Positions 6,177 to 12,870 of a stretch of DNA of 20,363 bases are shown piece after piece. The position numbers were made by a program, and so were the translations under genes. Position 1 is the first letter of the stretch. Every line of letters begins with the position of its first letter. Source of the stretch: a virus. The stretch is from IMG/VR virus record IMGVR_UViG_3300047509_000063, positions 1-20,363 of that record. One strand, 5' to 3'. A model generated the notes under the pieces. The model was not told where the DNA came from. It did no database searches and saw nothing but the letters and a program-made list of their open reading frames with translations.

Positions 6177-7022
6177 CTACATCCCCGCAAATGCGCGTGC
6201 GCGCGAGACACCACCGCCGCCACCCGGCGGATCGATGGTGATCCCGCTATTGTGCAGTAAGTCAAAACTGTTCGTCGCCGTCGGCGACCCCGTAAATGTC
6301 ATGTCACGGACGGCACACCAAGAAAGCGCTGAACTTGCCGCGGCGCCGACGGTGGCAACCGTGCCAAACGACGAAGACGCCAGCGTGATTTCGGAGCCCG
6401 AACTCCCCGCCCACGCCAGCGAATTGGAGACCGTAACGGTCCCCCCGGCAGGAAATTGAACGTAGTTCGGCGCGGTGATGTTGAGCGTGCCAATGGTGCA
6501 GGCCGCATTGATGAAACACACGCCCGCGCCGGAGCTAGCACCGAAACTCACGGCGCCGAACGTGTGCCCCGCTGCGCCGTTAAGAGACATTGTGCGGGTT
6601 CCGGTTGCTCCCGTAAAACTGATGGTCGCCGACGCCGCGCTGAGGGTCAACCCCGTCACGGTCGCGATATTGAAGGTCGCGGCGGTCGCCGACATGGTAT
6701 ATGTCGCCGAACCTAAATTGATTGTCCGCGTGCCCGAACCGCTCAGATTGAACGCGCTCCCGGTGGCCGAAACGGCGATGTTGTTATTATTGGCACTGTT
6801 GTCGAATGTGCCGGTGAATGCCCCCATGTTAAGCGACTGAATTGAAATCGTGCCGCCAAAGTTGACGGTAACGGTGCCTCCACCAGAACTGCCATCAAAC
6901 GTGACGGTGTCGGCAGAGCTGGGGACGGATTGGCCGCCTGCGCCATTGGAGGTCGCAGCCCAATGCGTGGTTGTGACGGCGTCCCACGCGCCTGTGCCGC
7001 CGACCCAGAATCTGGATGCCAT
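6177..7022 (-). CDS. Beta-rich WVGGTG-type virion adhesin
   Basis: The 281-residue product begins MASRFWVGGTGAWDAVTTTH. This N-terminus (F/RFWVGGTG.WD, later VPSSADTVTFDGSSG) recurs in putative phage and prophage tail proteins and in bacterial repeat proteins. The rest is a Ser/Thr/Gly/Ala-rich ladder of short strands (TINLGSATYTM, LTLSAASATISFTG, GTLNITAPNYVQFP), the kind of sequence that folds as a right-handed beta solenoid. Two Cys near residue 167-174 and one near 238 are present. It ends in a PPGGGGG linker and a short basic tail (SRARAFAGM), which could be an attachment peptide. The most likely role is a receptor-binding or fibre-associated protein. No enzymatic residues can be assigned. 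Confidence 0.55.
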   Translation of the reverse strand: MASRFWVGGTGAWDAVTTTHWAATSNGAGGQSVPSSADTVTFDGSSGGGTVTVNFGGTISIQSLNMGAFTGTFDNSANNNNIAVSATGSAFNLSGSGTRTINLGSATYTMSATAATFNIATVTGLTLSAASATISFTGATGTRTMSLNGAAGHTFGAVSFGASSGAGVCFINAACTIGTLNITAPNYVQFPAGGTVTVSNSLAWAGSSGSEITLASSSFGTVATVGAAASSALSWCAVRDMTFTGSPTATNSFDLLHNSGITIDPPGGGGGVSRARAFAGM

Positions 7023-7055
7023 CTATTCAATCACTCGGGCTTGTGGTGGCATTGG

Positions 7056-7592
7056 TTAGGCGACGCGAACCTTGACCGCGCTGGCCGTGCGATACAGGCC
7101 ATTGACAGGTATGCCACCCGCTGAAGCGGTGGCGTCATCTGCAAAATCTTCGAGTCCACCATTGCCGATAATAATATGACCCGCGACCCCGGCACCGTTG
7201 GGCGCCCCGGCCCCTAATGTAAGGTTGCCGCCATTTCCTTCTGTCGTCGCACTTCCCGCTGCTATCTCGAAAGCGCCGCCAGAGCCGCTAGTAGCACCGC
7301 CATATCCTGCTGTGAGAAAGATGCCACCACCATTGCCGGTGTCGCCACCGTTGCCCCCGTCAAGATAAATGTGGCCGCCGTTGCCTGAGCCGTATCCGCT
7401 ACCACTATCAAGGTGCGCGGCTCCGCCGTCGCTATCACCACCAAGGGCATAACCTGCTAGTAATTTGGCGGCTCCCCCCGTCCCGCTCGTCGCCCCGCCT
7501 GCGCCAGCCGAAAGTACGATGGCTCCGCCAATATCAGTTGGCCCCGCCGCATCTGGGGCCGTTGCTACACTAAGATGAACTGTCTCGACCAT
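7056..7592 (-). CDS. Glycine-rich virion protein, probable fibre tip
   Basis: The 178-residue protein is dominated by Gly, with repeated cores of the form GG.I.L.AG.GG..SG.GG from residue about 22 to 145 (for example GGNGGDTGNGGGIFLTAG). Such runs may pack as polyglycine helices, as in some phage receptor-binding adhesins, or form a thin beta roll. The C-terminal 30 residues are different and end GGIPVNGLYRTASAVKVRVA, a closing motif I recognise from the ends of phage tail proteins. The gene starts 4 nt after the LamG-like fibre stop and is followed by the WVGGTG adhesin. The Gly-rich part may be the host-range-determining surface. Exact function is not established. Confidence 0.55.
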   Translation of the reverse strand: MVETVHLSVATAPDAAGPTDIGGAIVLSAGAGGATSGTGGAAKLLAGYALGGDSDGGAAHLDSGSGYGSGNGGHIYLDGGNGGDTGNGGGIFLTAGYGGATSGSGGAFEIAAGSATTEGNGGNLTLGAGAPNGAGVAGHIIIGNGGLEDFADDATASAGGIPVNGLYRTASAVKVRVA

Positions 7593-7596
7593 GGTT

Positions 7597-8457
7597 CTAA
7601 ACCTTTGCTAGGATGTAAGCGTCGTCGCCGTTCAGGATGTACGCGCCAGCGCCGTTGACGATGTATGCGTAGCCAGAGGGAGCGTCGGGGAGGGCATCGC
7701 CGGTCTGGCTCAGCACGCTCAGGCCGGTCGTCGATGGCAGCGCGTCGTAGATGGTGATGGATTGGAGGGCGTTAACCCCAGAACTTCCCAAATCAATCAA
7801 AGTCGCGACAAGGGGATTGCCTGCGGGGCGATCTGCATCTTCCAGTGTGAGCGCCTGGGCGTCGAAACCGTTTATGGTAAATTCAAATCGAGTGCCTGTC
7901 ACTGTGACGGCTACCGTATTTAGCGCTCCCGCAACACCAGAATTAACGCTGGTTGCAATGGTGGCAGAAGCCTCACCGTTATAACTTCCACCGTCTATCT
8001 GCTTCGATGAAGCATCAGCGTTTATATTTAAGCCATCATTGCCGTCAGCGGAGACCACCGCAAAAGATAGCGACCCGTCATAAGGGTCGGCCACCTCTTT
8101 GAATTGTATCGTGAGTGTGGCCGCGTCCAGTATTTTGGATCGCGCCGCACCTATAAGCCCGACGACGAGACCGTCTGTGCCCTCAAGATAACCATCAGCC
8201 GTAAGTTTGCTGGGATCGTATTCAGAAACAGCCCACCCATTCTCCGTATTCGCATCCGCGCCCAGCAGCGTGTCGATGGCGACATCGCCGTCGGCCTCGG
8301 TCCATGCGCGGTCGTTCACAAGGTCAATGTAAATCTTAGCGTTGGCGGGAACCCATTCAGGGGCGCTTGACCCACCTGCATCGACATGCTGGGAAGCCGT
8401 GACCGGCCGACCAAACCCAAACATAAGAAGTGGGCTCCGTTGGACCATGCTAGACAT
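7597..8457 (-). CDS. LamG/concanavalin-like tail fibre protein
   Basis: I start at the ATG at 8457, 8 nt inside the upstream gene and 6 nt after AAGGTG. A longer frame to 8676 adds 73 Arg-rich residues that are only the upstream gene read out of frame. The 286-residue product begins MSSMVQRSPLLMFGFG. Residues about 40-240 resemble a LamG/concanavalin jelly roll, as found in phage fibres that bind glycans: IYIDLVNDRAW near the start, LTIQFKEVADPYDGSLSFAV in the middle and LQSITIYDALP at the end. The C-terminus has an 8-residue tandem repeat (AYIVNGAG, AYILNGDD, AYILAKV at 264-286). It is the first fibre gene after the sugar-modification cassette. Sugar binding is inferred from fold resemblance only. 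Confidence 0.55.
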   Translation of the reverse strand: MSSMVQRSPLLMFGFGRPVTASQHVDAGGSSAPEWVPANAKIYIDLVNDRAWTEADGDVAIDTLLGADANTENGWAVSEYDPSKLTADGYLEGTDGLVVGLIGAARSKILDAATLTIQFKEVADPYDGSLSFAVVSADGNDGLNINADASSKQIDGGSYNGEASATIATSVNSGVAGALNTVAVTVTGTRFEFTINGFDAQALTLEDADRPAGNPLVATLIDLGSSGVNALQSITIYDALPSTTGLSVLSQTGDALPDAPSGYAYIVNGAGAYILNGDDAYILAKV

Positions 8458-8803
8458 CGTTCGCACCTTGCCCGAGCGATGCCTTGAGATCGTCGGCTTC
8501 GGCCTGGATGGCTTTTGCCATTTCAACGGTCTTGACCGCAGCCGCTTTGACGTCAGCAATGGCATTGCCTGCCTGCGTCTGCGCCGCCGCAATCTCGGCC
8601 TTAGCCGTCGCCAAATCCTGCTTGAATTTGTCGCCGAGAAAACTCGCGCCGGTGATGTTCCTTTTGATCGGATCATCTGAAAGCGTATTCGGAGGAAGCG
8701 TCATACTCTGCCCTTTTGGGTTTAGCTCGTGAATCGCCTTGTCCAGAAAGCGATCGAACTTTCCGGCCATCTCGATTGCGGCGGACTTCTGGTCCACCGT
8801 CAC
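8450..8803 (-). CDS. Small coiled-coil protein, 117 aa
   Basis: The start is a GTG at 8803 in a GTGA 4-nt overlap with the preceding 54-aa gene. The product has a helical N-terminal half (KFDRFLDKAIHELNPKG), a Pro/Thr linker and then a long Ala/Lys/Glu helix from about residue 58 (KFKQDLATAKAEIAAAQTQA) with clear coiled-coil character. No enzyme motif is present. Placed between the methyltransferases and the first fibre gene, it may be a fibre assembly or anchoring factor, or a scaffold for the modification enzymes. I do not recognise a family. Confidence 0.6.
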   Translation of the reverse strand: MTVDQKSAAIEMAGKFDRFLDKAIHELNPKGQSMTLPPNTLSDDPIKRNITGASFLGDKFKQDLATAKAEIAAAQTQAGNAIADVKAAAVKTVEMAKAIQAEADDLKASLGQGANDV

Positions 8804-8964
8804 GTAGGGCGGACCGCCAGCCGGTCAATCAGTGCATCAAAATCCGAACGTAGCTTTGCGACCTCGTCGAACAGCGCCGCTAAGTTGGCGTCTGTTGTGG
8901 CCGCGACCGCGCGAAACTGCTCAAAGTTGCAGGCATTTATATTGATCGGTTGACGTTCGATCAT
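8800..8964 (-). CDS. Small acidic protein, 54 aa, unknown
   Basis: A 54-residue frame fills the 160-nt interval between the methyltransferase and the coiled-coil gene. Its ATG shares one base with the methyltransferase stop (TGATG) and its stop forms a GTGA overlap with the next start. The product begins MIERQPININACNFEQFRAV and continues with a heptad-like helix (NLAALFDEVAKLRSDFDALI, about 27-46). The perfect junctions on both sides are strong evidence that it is translated. It might pair with the coiled-coil protein coded next to it. Family and function are unknown. Confidence 0.65.
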   Translation of the reverse strand: MIERQPININACNFEQFRAVAATTDANLAALFDEVAKLRSDFDALIDRLAVRPT

Positions 8965-9488
8965 CAGCAGCCCTCGCAGATAACGGTCTCGATACGGTTG
9001 AATGCATCGCCGATAATACGGCCATGGCCCTCGACGCCTTGCAGTTCAACGTGATCGCTGAGACCTGGATCGCACGGCTTCACGTCATCGAACCCAGCCA
9101 GATAGAGCGACACCGCCAGAAGCGAGGCGGTCCATGGTGCTTGATGGCCGTGACAGTTGAGCATCGCCCAGATTGCCCCACGCATGTCCGGCGTCTTCGT
9201 CCAACCATGGGACTGAACGAAACGAAAATAATCCTCACCACCTTTGCGCCAGATCCGCTCGATCGATGGCACCGCGATCCGGACAACACCGCCGGGCTTG
9301 AGCACCCGACGGCATTCCGTGAAGAACGCCAGCGCCTCATTATATTTGACGTGCTCGACCACATGCTCGGCGAGGATGAACTGCGCGCTGTCGTCGTCGA
9401 AGGGCAGCCGTTTTGTGATGTCAACGTCGTCGTCGTGGTTCAACCATCCGTCAATATAGTTGTTGCCGCACCCGAGATTGATCTTCAT
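8964..9488 (-). CDS. SAM-dependent class I methyltransferase
   Basis: I start at the ATG at 9488, in an ATGA overlap with the preceding gene, rather than a GTG two codons upstream. The 174-residue product shows a Rossmann methyltransferase: motif I INLGCGNNYIDGWLNHD (3-19), an acidic loop, LAEHVVEHV (39-47) and RVLKPGGVVRIAVPS (61-75). The last two are typical of Methyltransf_11/UbiE-type enzymes. It would methylate a small molecule or sugar using S-adenosylmethionine. Neighbouring glycosyltransferases and an FkbM enzyme make a sugar or a glycan-linked group the likely acceptor, but DNA or protein cannot be excluded from sequence. It is the sixth enzyme in the overlapping chain. Confidence 0.8.
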   Translation of the reverse strand: MKINLGCGNNYIDGWLNHDDDVDITKRLPFDDDSAQFILAEHVVEHVKYNEALAFFTECRRVLKPGGVVRIAVPSIERIWRKGGEDYFRFVQSHGWTKTPDMRGAIWAMLNCHGHQAPWTASLLAVSLYLAGFDDVKPCDPGLSDHVELQGVEGHGRIIGDAFNRIETVICEGC

Positions 9489-10192
9489 CGACACATGCCA
9501 ATTAGGTCACAGCGAACAAACAGCATGTTGCTACCAGCGAATGAATGCACCGCATAACCGCGTTCAGCCATAAGGGCGCGGAGTTCTGCGCAAACGTCAC
9601 CTTCGGCCTGCGGCGACACAGCCTCGGCGCAAATCACTTTCGGACCGCCGCGCTTGTAGTCAATGCTTCGCAGGATTATGGCGTCCATGCCCTCGGCGTC
9701 GATGCTCAACAGGTCTGGCCAGCATCCATCCGCGTACTTGTTCACTATCTCGTCGGCGGTCACCGCCGGAACCTCGACTGTGTCGCATATCTTGTGCCCC
9801 TGGATGGGCAGAAGCGAGTTGAGACCGCTGCTGGCCTCGTCAAGACGATTGAGCACCACAGTGCCTTGGTTTGGTGCGCCGACCACTGCCGCGCACACGT
9901 TGACGTCCTCGGGCCGGCGTTGCTTAAATTCCTCGATCAATGCGGGGTTGGCCTCGACATTGATGCCTCGGCTGCCACGCTGGTACAGCAGTGCCGTGTT
10001 GGACAGGTGAAATGGATGATGCGCGCCAATGTCGAGATAAGACGGCCGCGCGATGCGCAGGCACCCGAAAAGGTTGATAATCGCTAGATCATCGCCATGC
10101 TGCGCGTAGGTGCGCCCGCCATACCACTGATGCGGATGATCGAACATTCCCATGAGTGCAATGAATGCCTCCTGCATGTCCGGCTTCATCAT
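9485..10192 (-). CDS. FkbM-family methyltransferase
   Basis: The 235-residue protein carries the FkbM pattern: SYLDIGAHHPFHLSNT (51-66) as motif I, GINVEANPALIEEF (76-89) where the acidic residue binds the SAM ribose, and DLLSIDAEGMDAIILRSID (160-178). FkbM enzymes O-methylate hydroxyls of sugars, polyketides and glycans, and are frequent in exopolysaccharide and glycosylation loci. The gene starts with ATGATG, the first ATG overlapping the upstream stop by 4 nt. It runs between a GT-A-like glycosyltransferase and a second methyltransferase, so O-methylation of a sugar put on by the cassette is the natural inference. The acceptor is unknown. Confidence 0.85.
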   Translation of the reverse strand: MMKPDMQEAFIALMGMFDHPHQWYGGRTYAQHGDDLAIINLFGCLRIARPSYLDIGAHHPFHLSNTALLYQRGSRGINVEANPALIEEFKQRRPEDVNVCAAVVGAPNQGTVVLNRLDEASSGLNSLLPIQGHKICDTVEVPAVTADEIVNKYADGCWPDLLSIDAEGMDAIILRSIDYKRGGPKVICAEAVSPQAEGDVCAELRALMAERGYAVHSFAGSNMLFVRCDLIGMCR

Positions 10193-10869
10193 GCCGGCAC
10201 CATCGCGCTTACAACAAATGCGTCGTAAACCTCGGGCGTGGTGTGGCTAATCCAGTCGTACTCCTGCACGTTGGCCACGGTCAGAATATTCTTGTCATCG
10301 CGCATCGTCTTGATCGGCGCGACTTCCAGCGCATCGTCCTGACTGAGCATCTTGTAGACGACTGCCTCTGGCGTGTTCGGATACCTCTTCGACTCGCCAT
10401 CTTGCCAGTCGTAACGCTCGATAAAGCGACTGTCGCGAATGTACGGCACCGAGAAAAACATGATGCCGGTCTCCACCCACGCAAACTCCTTGAACTTGGT
10501 GCCGTTGACGCTGCAGACGAGTGACTCTAGGTTCTGCTTTTGCATGGTCTCGCAGAGCTTCATCACTGGTAGAAGCAGCAGACTGTCGCCCTCGATATGC
10601 ACCGCGTAGTCGTAGCCGTGGTCCACGGCGTACTTCAGGCCAGCGCAGAAGGCGCGGCCCCATCCGTCCCGCCCCTTGCGCGCGAGGTGCCCAATGTTGT
10701 TGCCGAGTTGCAGGACCGGAACGTCGTGGATCGCGAGAGGCGAGTTGGAGTCCACCAGCAGCAGGTCGCAATCCGGGTTGATGGCGCGGTGCAGTTTACC
10801 CCACAGCGCCGCTAGGCTGCGCTTCTCCTCAGTGTCGCAATACACCGTGCCGAAGATCAAAACCTTCAT
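10189..10869 (-). CDS. GT-A-like glycosyltransferase
   Basis: The start taken is the ATG at 10869 (ATGA overlap), not one four codons upstream. The 226-residue protein begins MKVLIFGTVYCDTEEKRSLA. It has the GT-A order of elements: a DSNSP loop (40-44), LQLGNNIGHLARKGRDGWGR (53-72) and AGLKYAVDHGYDYAVHIEGD (76-95). The EGDS at 93-96 takes the place of the metal-binding DXD. A C-terminal part with a conserved acidic loop (SQDDALE, 176-182) follows. Such enzymes transfer a sugar from a nucleotide donor to an acceptor. It lies between the radical SAM gene and the FkbM gene. Donor and acceptor cannot be read from the sequence, and assignment to a numbered family needs a profile search. Confidence 0.65.
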   Translation of the reverse strand: MKVLIFGTVYCDTEEKRSLAALWGKLHRAINPDCDLLLVDSNSPLAIHDVPVLQLGNNIGHLARKGRDGWGRAFCAGLKYAVDHGYDYAVHIEGDSLLLLPVMKLCETMQKQNLESLVCSVNGTKFKEFAWVETGIMFFSVPYIRDSRFIERYDWQDGESKRYPNTPEAVVYKMLSQDDALEVAPIKTMRDDKNILTVANVQEYDWISHTTPEVYDAFVVSAMVPA

Positions 10870-11705
10870 GCTGCCTTCCACGTCTGCTTGTTAGCTCCGA
10901 CGTCGTGCGGCTGCGCTCGCGCGCAGTTACGGCACAGCGACCCGCCCGAACCACCGAACTTCATGTTTTCGCTGTGCAGTTTGCTCATCGCCTGCGACGC
11001 GAACAGACCGTGGTAGTCATCGACCAGCAGATTGCCGAGCTTATGCTTCACTGAGTAGTCCATGCAGCACAGCACGACGTCTCCGTTCGGAAGCAACACG
11101 TTCTGGTCATAGAACGGCGTAAACGAGCACGTAACGGGCGTGCGGTGAACAGGTTCAAGGTCAATGGTCTGCCCCTCGATTGCCTGCAGATCGAGGTTGC
11201 CCGCCCGCGTCAGCGGATTCCACTTCATGTCGACCGAGCCTGCGACGCTGGTCTCGGCCATCGTCATGAACCGCGCGCCCCTGATCTTCTGAAAGATGGC
11301 GAGAGCCTGTCGGTAGTGCTCACTGTCCTTGAAGCCGCGCATGTTGCCCCGCGCATCGGGGAGATGCACCACGATCGCCTCGACCTGCGACGAGTGCAGC
11401 GTCAGCAAGTTGGCGACGCGCTCTGGATCGCGCATTCCTTGCAATGTGGTGTAAAGCGCGACGTTATAGCCATTCGTGAGAGCGTGATCGAGCATGTCGG
11501 TCGCGAAGCGGTTCGCCCACGGCTCGGACATGCCGGAAAAATCGATGCGGACATACGTCGGCAACTTCGCCACGATGACCATGAAGTTGCCGAGCGAGAG
11601 CGCCCGCACTGCGGCCTCCGGATAGTTGCTCACCAGTTTGTCCTGCGGGCAGAATGTGCACCGCATCGGACAGCCCATCATCGTTGTGATCTCAAGCGTA
11701 GGCAC
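10866..11705 (-). CDS. Radical SAM protein with SPASM-like C-terminus
   Basis: The 279-residue protein has the cluster motif C-x3-C-x2-C (C12, C16, C19, in MGCPMRCTFCP) at the N-terminus. The C-terminal cysteines (C193, C213, C214, C258, C261) sit in SPASM-like surroundings: LLPNGDVVLCCMDY (204-217), then LGNLLVDDYHGLF and SLCRNCARA. SPASM proteins hold extra iron-sulfur clusters and modify peptides, proteins or sugars; members in glycan loci are also known. It is short for the family (often 350-450). Its start directly follows the stop of a 74-aa gene and its stop overlaps the glycosyltransferase start. The substrate is not known. Options are a sugar modification, or a radical modification of the small neighbour or of a virion protein. 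Confidence 0.85.
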   Translation of the reverse strand: MPTLEITTMMGCPMRCTFCPQDKLVSNYPEAAVRALSLGNFMVIVAKLPTYVRIDFSGMSEPWANRFATDMLDHALTNGYNVALYTTLQGMRDPERVANLLTLHSSQVEAIVVHLPDARGNMRGFKDSEHYRQALAIFQKIRGARFMTMAETSVAGSVDMKWNPLTRAGNLDLQAIEGQTIDLEPVHRTPVTCSFTPFYDQNVLLPNGDVVLCCMDYSVKHKLGNLLVDDYHGLFASQAMSKLHSENMKFGGSGGSLCRNCARAQPHDVGANKQTWKAA

Positions 11706-11930
11706 CTACGTCGCCTCCGAACATTCGGGCGCGCGTTCCCATTTGGTGCTTATGTCCGGCTCCGTATCTTGGACCGCGAATTCACACAACTCTCCCCATC
11801 CCCGAATAAAGTTTTGCCTGAAGGCTTCGAATGTCGGATATGCCTTCGTCCATTGGCCGTCATAGACCATTGGAACGAACGCGCAATTTTCATTCGGAAA
11901 CCTAATCCAGAGTGTTTTCGGCTCACTCAT
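11706..11930 (-). CDS. Small hypothetical protein, 74 aa, next to the radical SAM gene
   Basis: I choose the ATG at 11930, which overlaps the GT9-like stop by 8 nt, over a longer frame to 11978 whose extra residues are shadow sequence. The 74-residue product begins MSEPKTLWIRFPNENCAFVP and is aromatic-rich (W, Y and F throughout), with cysteines at 16, 49 and 70. It ends directly before the radical SAM start. It looks like a small folded domain rather than a typical leader-plus-core precursor peptide, since no Gly-rich core or double-Gly cleavage site is visible. A role as a partner or substrate of the radical SAM protein is only suggested by its position. Family unknown. Confidence 0.55.
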   Translation of the reverse strand: MSEPKTLWIRFPNENCAFVPMVYDGQWTKAYPTFEAFRQNFIRGWGELCEFAVQDTEPDISTKWERAPECSEAT

Positions 11931-12870
11931 GACGCTGCTCGTGTTCAACGAATTTCTGGAGCTTCTGCAATGCCGCATGAACGTCGATAGTCTTGTCGCA
12001 CTCGTGCGTCTTTGTCGGCTTCATGAGTCCGGACCTGACGTGGAAGTAGTGTCCCGCGTGGCACTCGCACGGATTGGCCGGCTCAATCGCCAGCGTCGGC
12101 GCGAGGTGAGATCCAACGCTGTTGGTAGTTTTGAACCCCTCATGCCCGCCATAGACGATCACCGTCGGCGTTCCGACTGACTGCGCGAGAACAGGGGCGA
12201 ACCCTGCACAGGTGAAGGCAAGGTCAGCCTCCGCATAGAGACCCGCCAATTCCTCAAATGCCAGTTCACCGCGGTGAAATTTGGTGTCCGCGGGCATCTC
12301 CTGCCCGGCGATATGCTCCCCGTTGTCGCCGAGATTGGCGACGCTCACGACGTGGTAGCTGTCGCGAATGCTCTCGAATAAGGTCGCATAGGTCTTGATG
12401 TCTGGAAGCCGTGGCTCGCAGTGAAACAGGTTATTCAACACGGTCGGCCTATAGACCATTAGCGGCTTACTGATTGCACCGATCTTCCGACGCGCCATTT
12501 GGCGCCACTGGTCAGGAACCGGGAGGCTGAAGTCTGGCCTCGCCGGCATGGGTAGACCGACGCATGAATATTGAGCAGCCAATATGCTCCCATGCTTTCG
12601 GATCAGTTCGGCGTTGTAGCTCATGCGCAAGTAGTTCGCCCCGCCCGGAATGTTGGCGCCGGCACTTGGGAACTTTGCATACTCGCGAATTCGTGGCGGA
12701 TGATGGCTCGCCACGGACTGTATCTGCAATCCGTCGGCCATCAGATCCTGGTAGAGCGCACAGTAGAATGTCTCCAGGACTACCGGCTCACCGCTCGCCA
12801 TCAACGTCCGCATGATCGCGCGCTGGTGAATGCAGTCTCCGAGTCCGAGGTGACCGCGGACGACAATCAT
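11923..12870 (-). CDS. Glycosyltransferase family 9-like protein
   Basis: The 315-residue protein has a GT-B layout like that of ADP-heptose transferases: an N-terminal loop RGHLGLGDCIHQRAIMRTL (5-23), a middle LMVYRPT strand (137-143) and a donor-binding half with FEELAGLYAEADLAFTCAGF (205-224) and GTPTVIVYGGHEGF (233-246). The N-terminal part would bind the acceptor sugar and the C-terminal part the nucleotide sugar. The C-terminal end carries C268, C270 and C291 with nearby His residues, a possible metal or structural site. It starts with a 4-nt overlap with the DUF115-like gene. GT9-like enzymes in phages may modify host lipopolysaccharide or the virion. Specificity cannot be read. Confidence 0.75.
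   Translation of the reverse strand: MIVVRGHLGLGDCIHQRAIMRTLMASGEPVVLETFYCALYQDLMADGLQIQSVASHHPPRIREYAKFPSAGANIPGGANYLRMSYNAELIRKHGSILAAQYSCVGLPMPARPDFSLPVPDQWRQMARRKIGAISKPLMVYRPTVLNNLFHCEPRLPDIKTYATLFESIRDSYHVVSVANLGDNGEHIAGQEMPADTKFHRGELAFEELAGLYAEADLAFTCAGFAPVLAQSVGTPTVIVYGGHEGFKTTNSVGSHLAPTLAIEPANPCECHAGHYFHVRSGLMKPTKTHECDKTIDVHAALQKLQKFVEHEQRHE

Noticed and set aside
8458-8676. Longer start for the LamG-like fibre
   Set aside because: The added 73 residues are Arg-rich and overlap the coiled-coil gene; the ATG at 8457 has an AAGGTG site at proper spacing.
11145-11990. A 281-codon open frame on the plus strand
   Set aside because: Lies opposite the radical SAM and 74-aa genes; the product is rich in Arg/His with no family pattern, and the minus-strand proteins have clear motifs.
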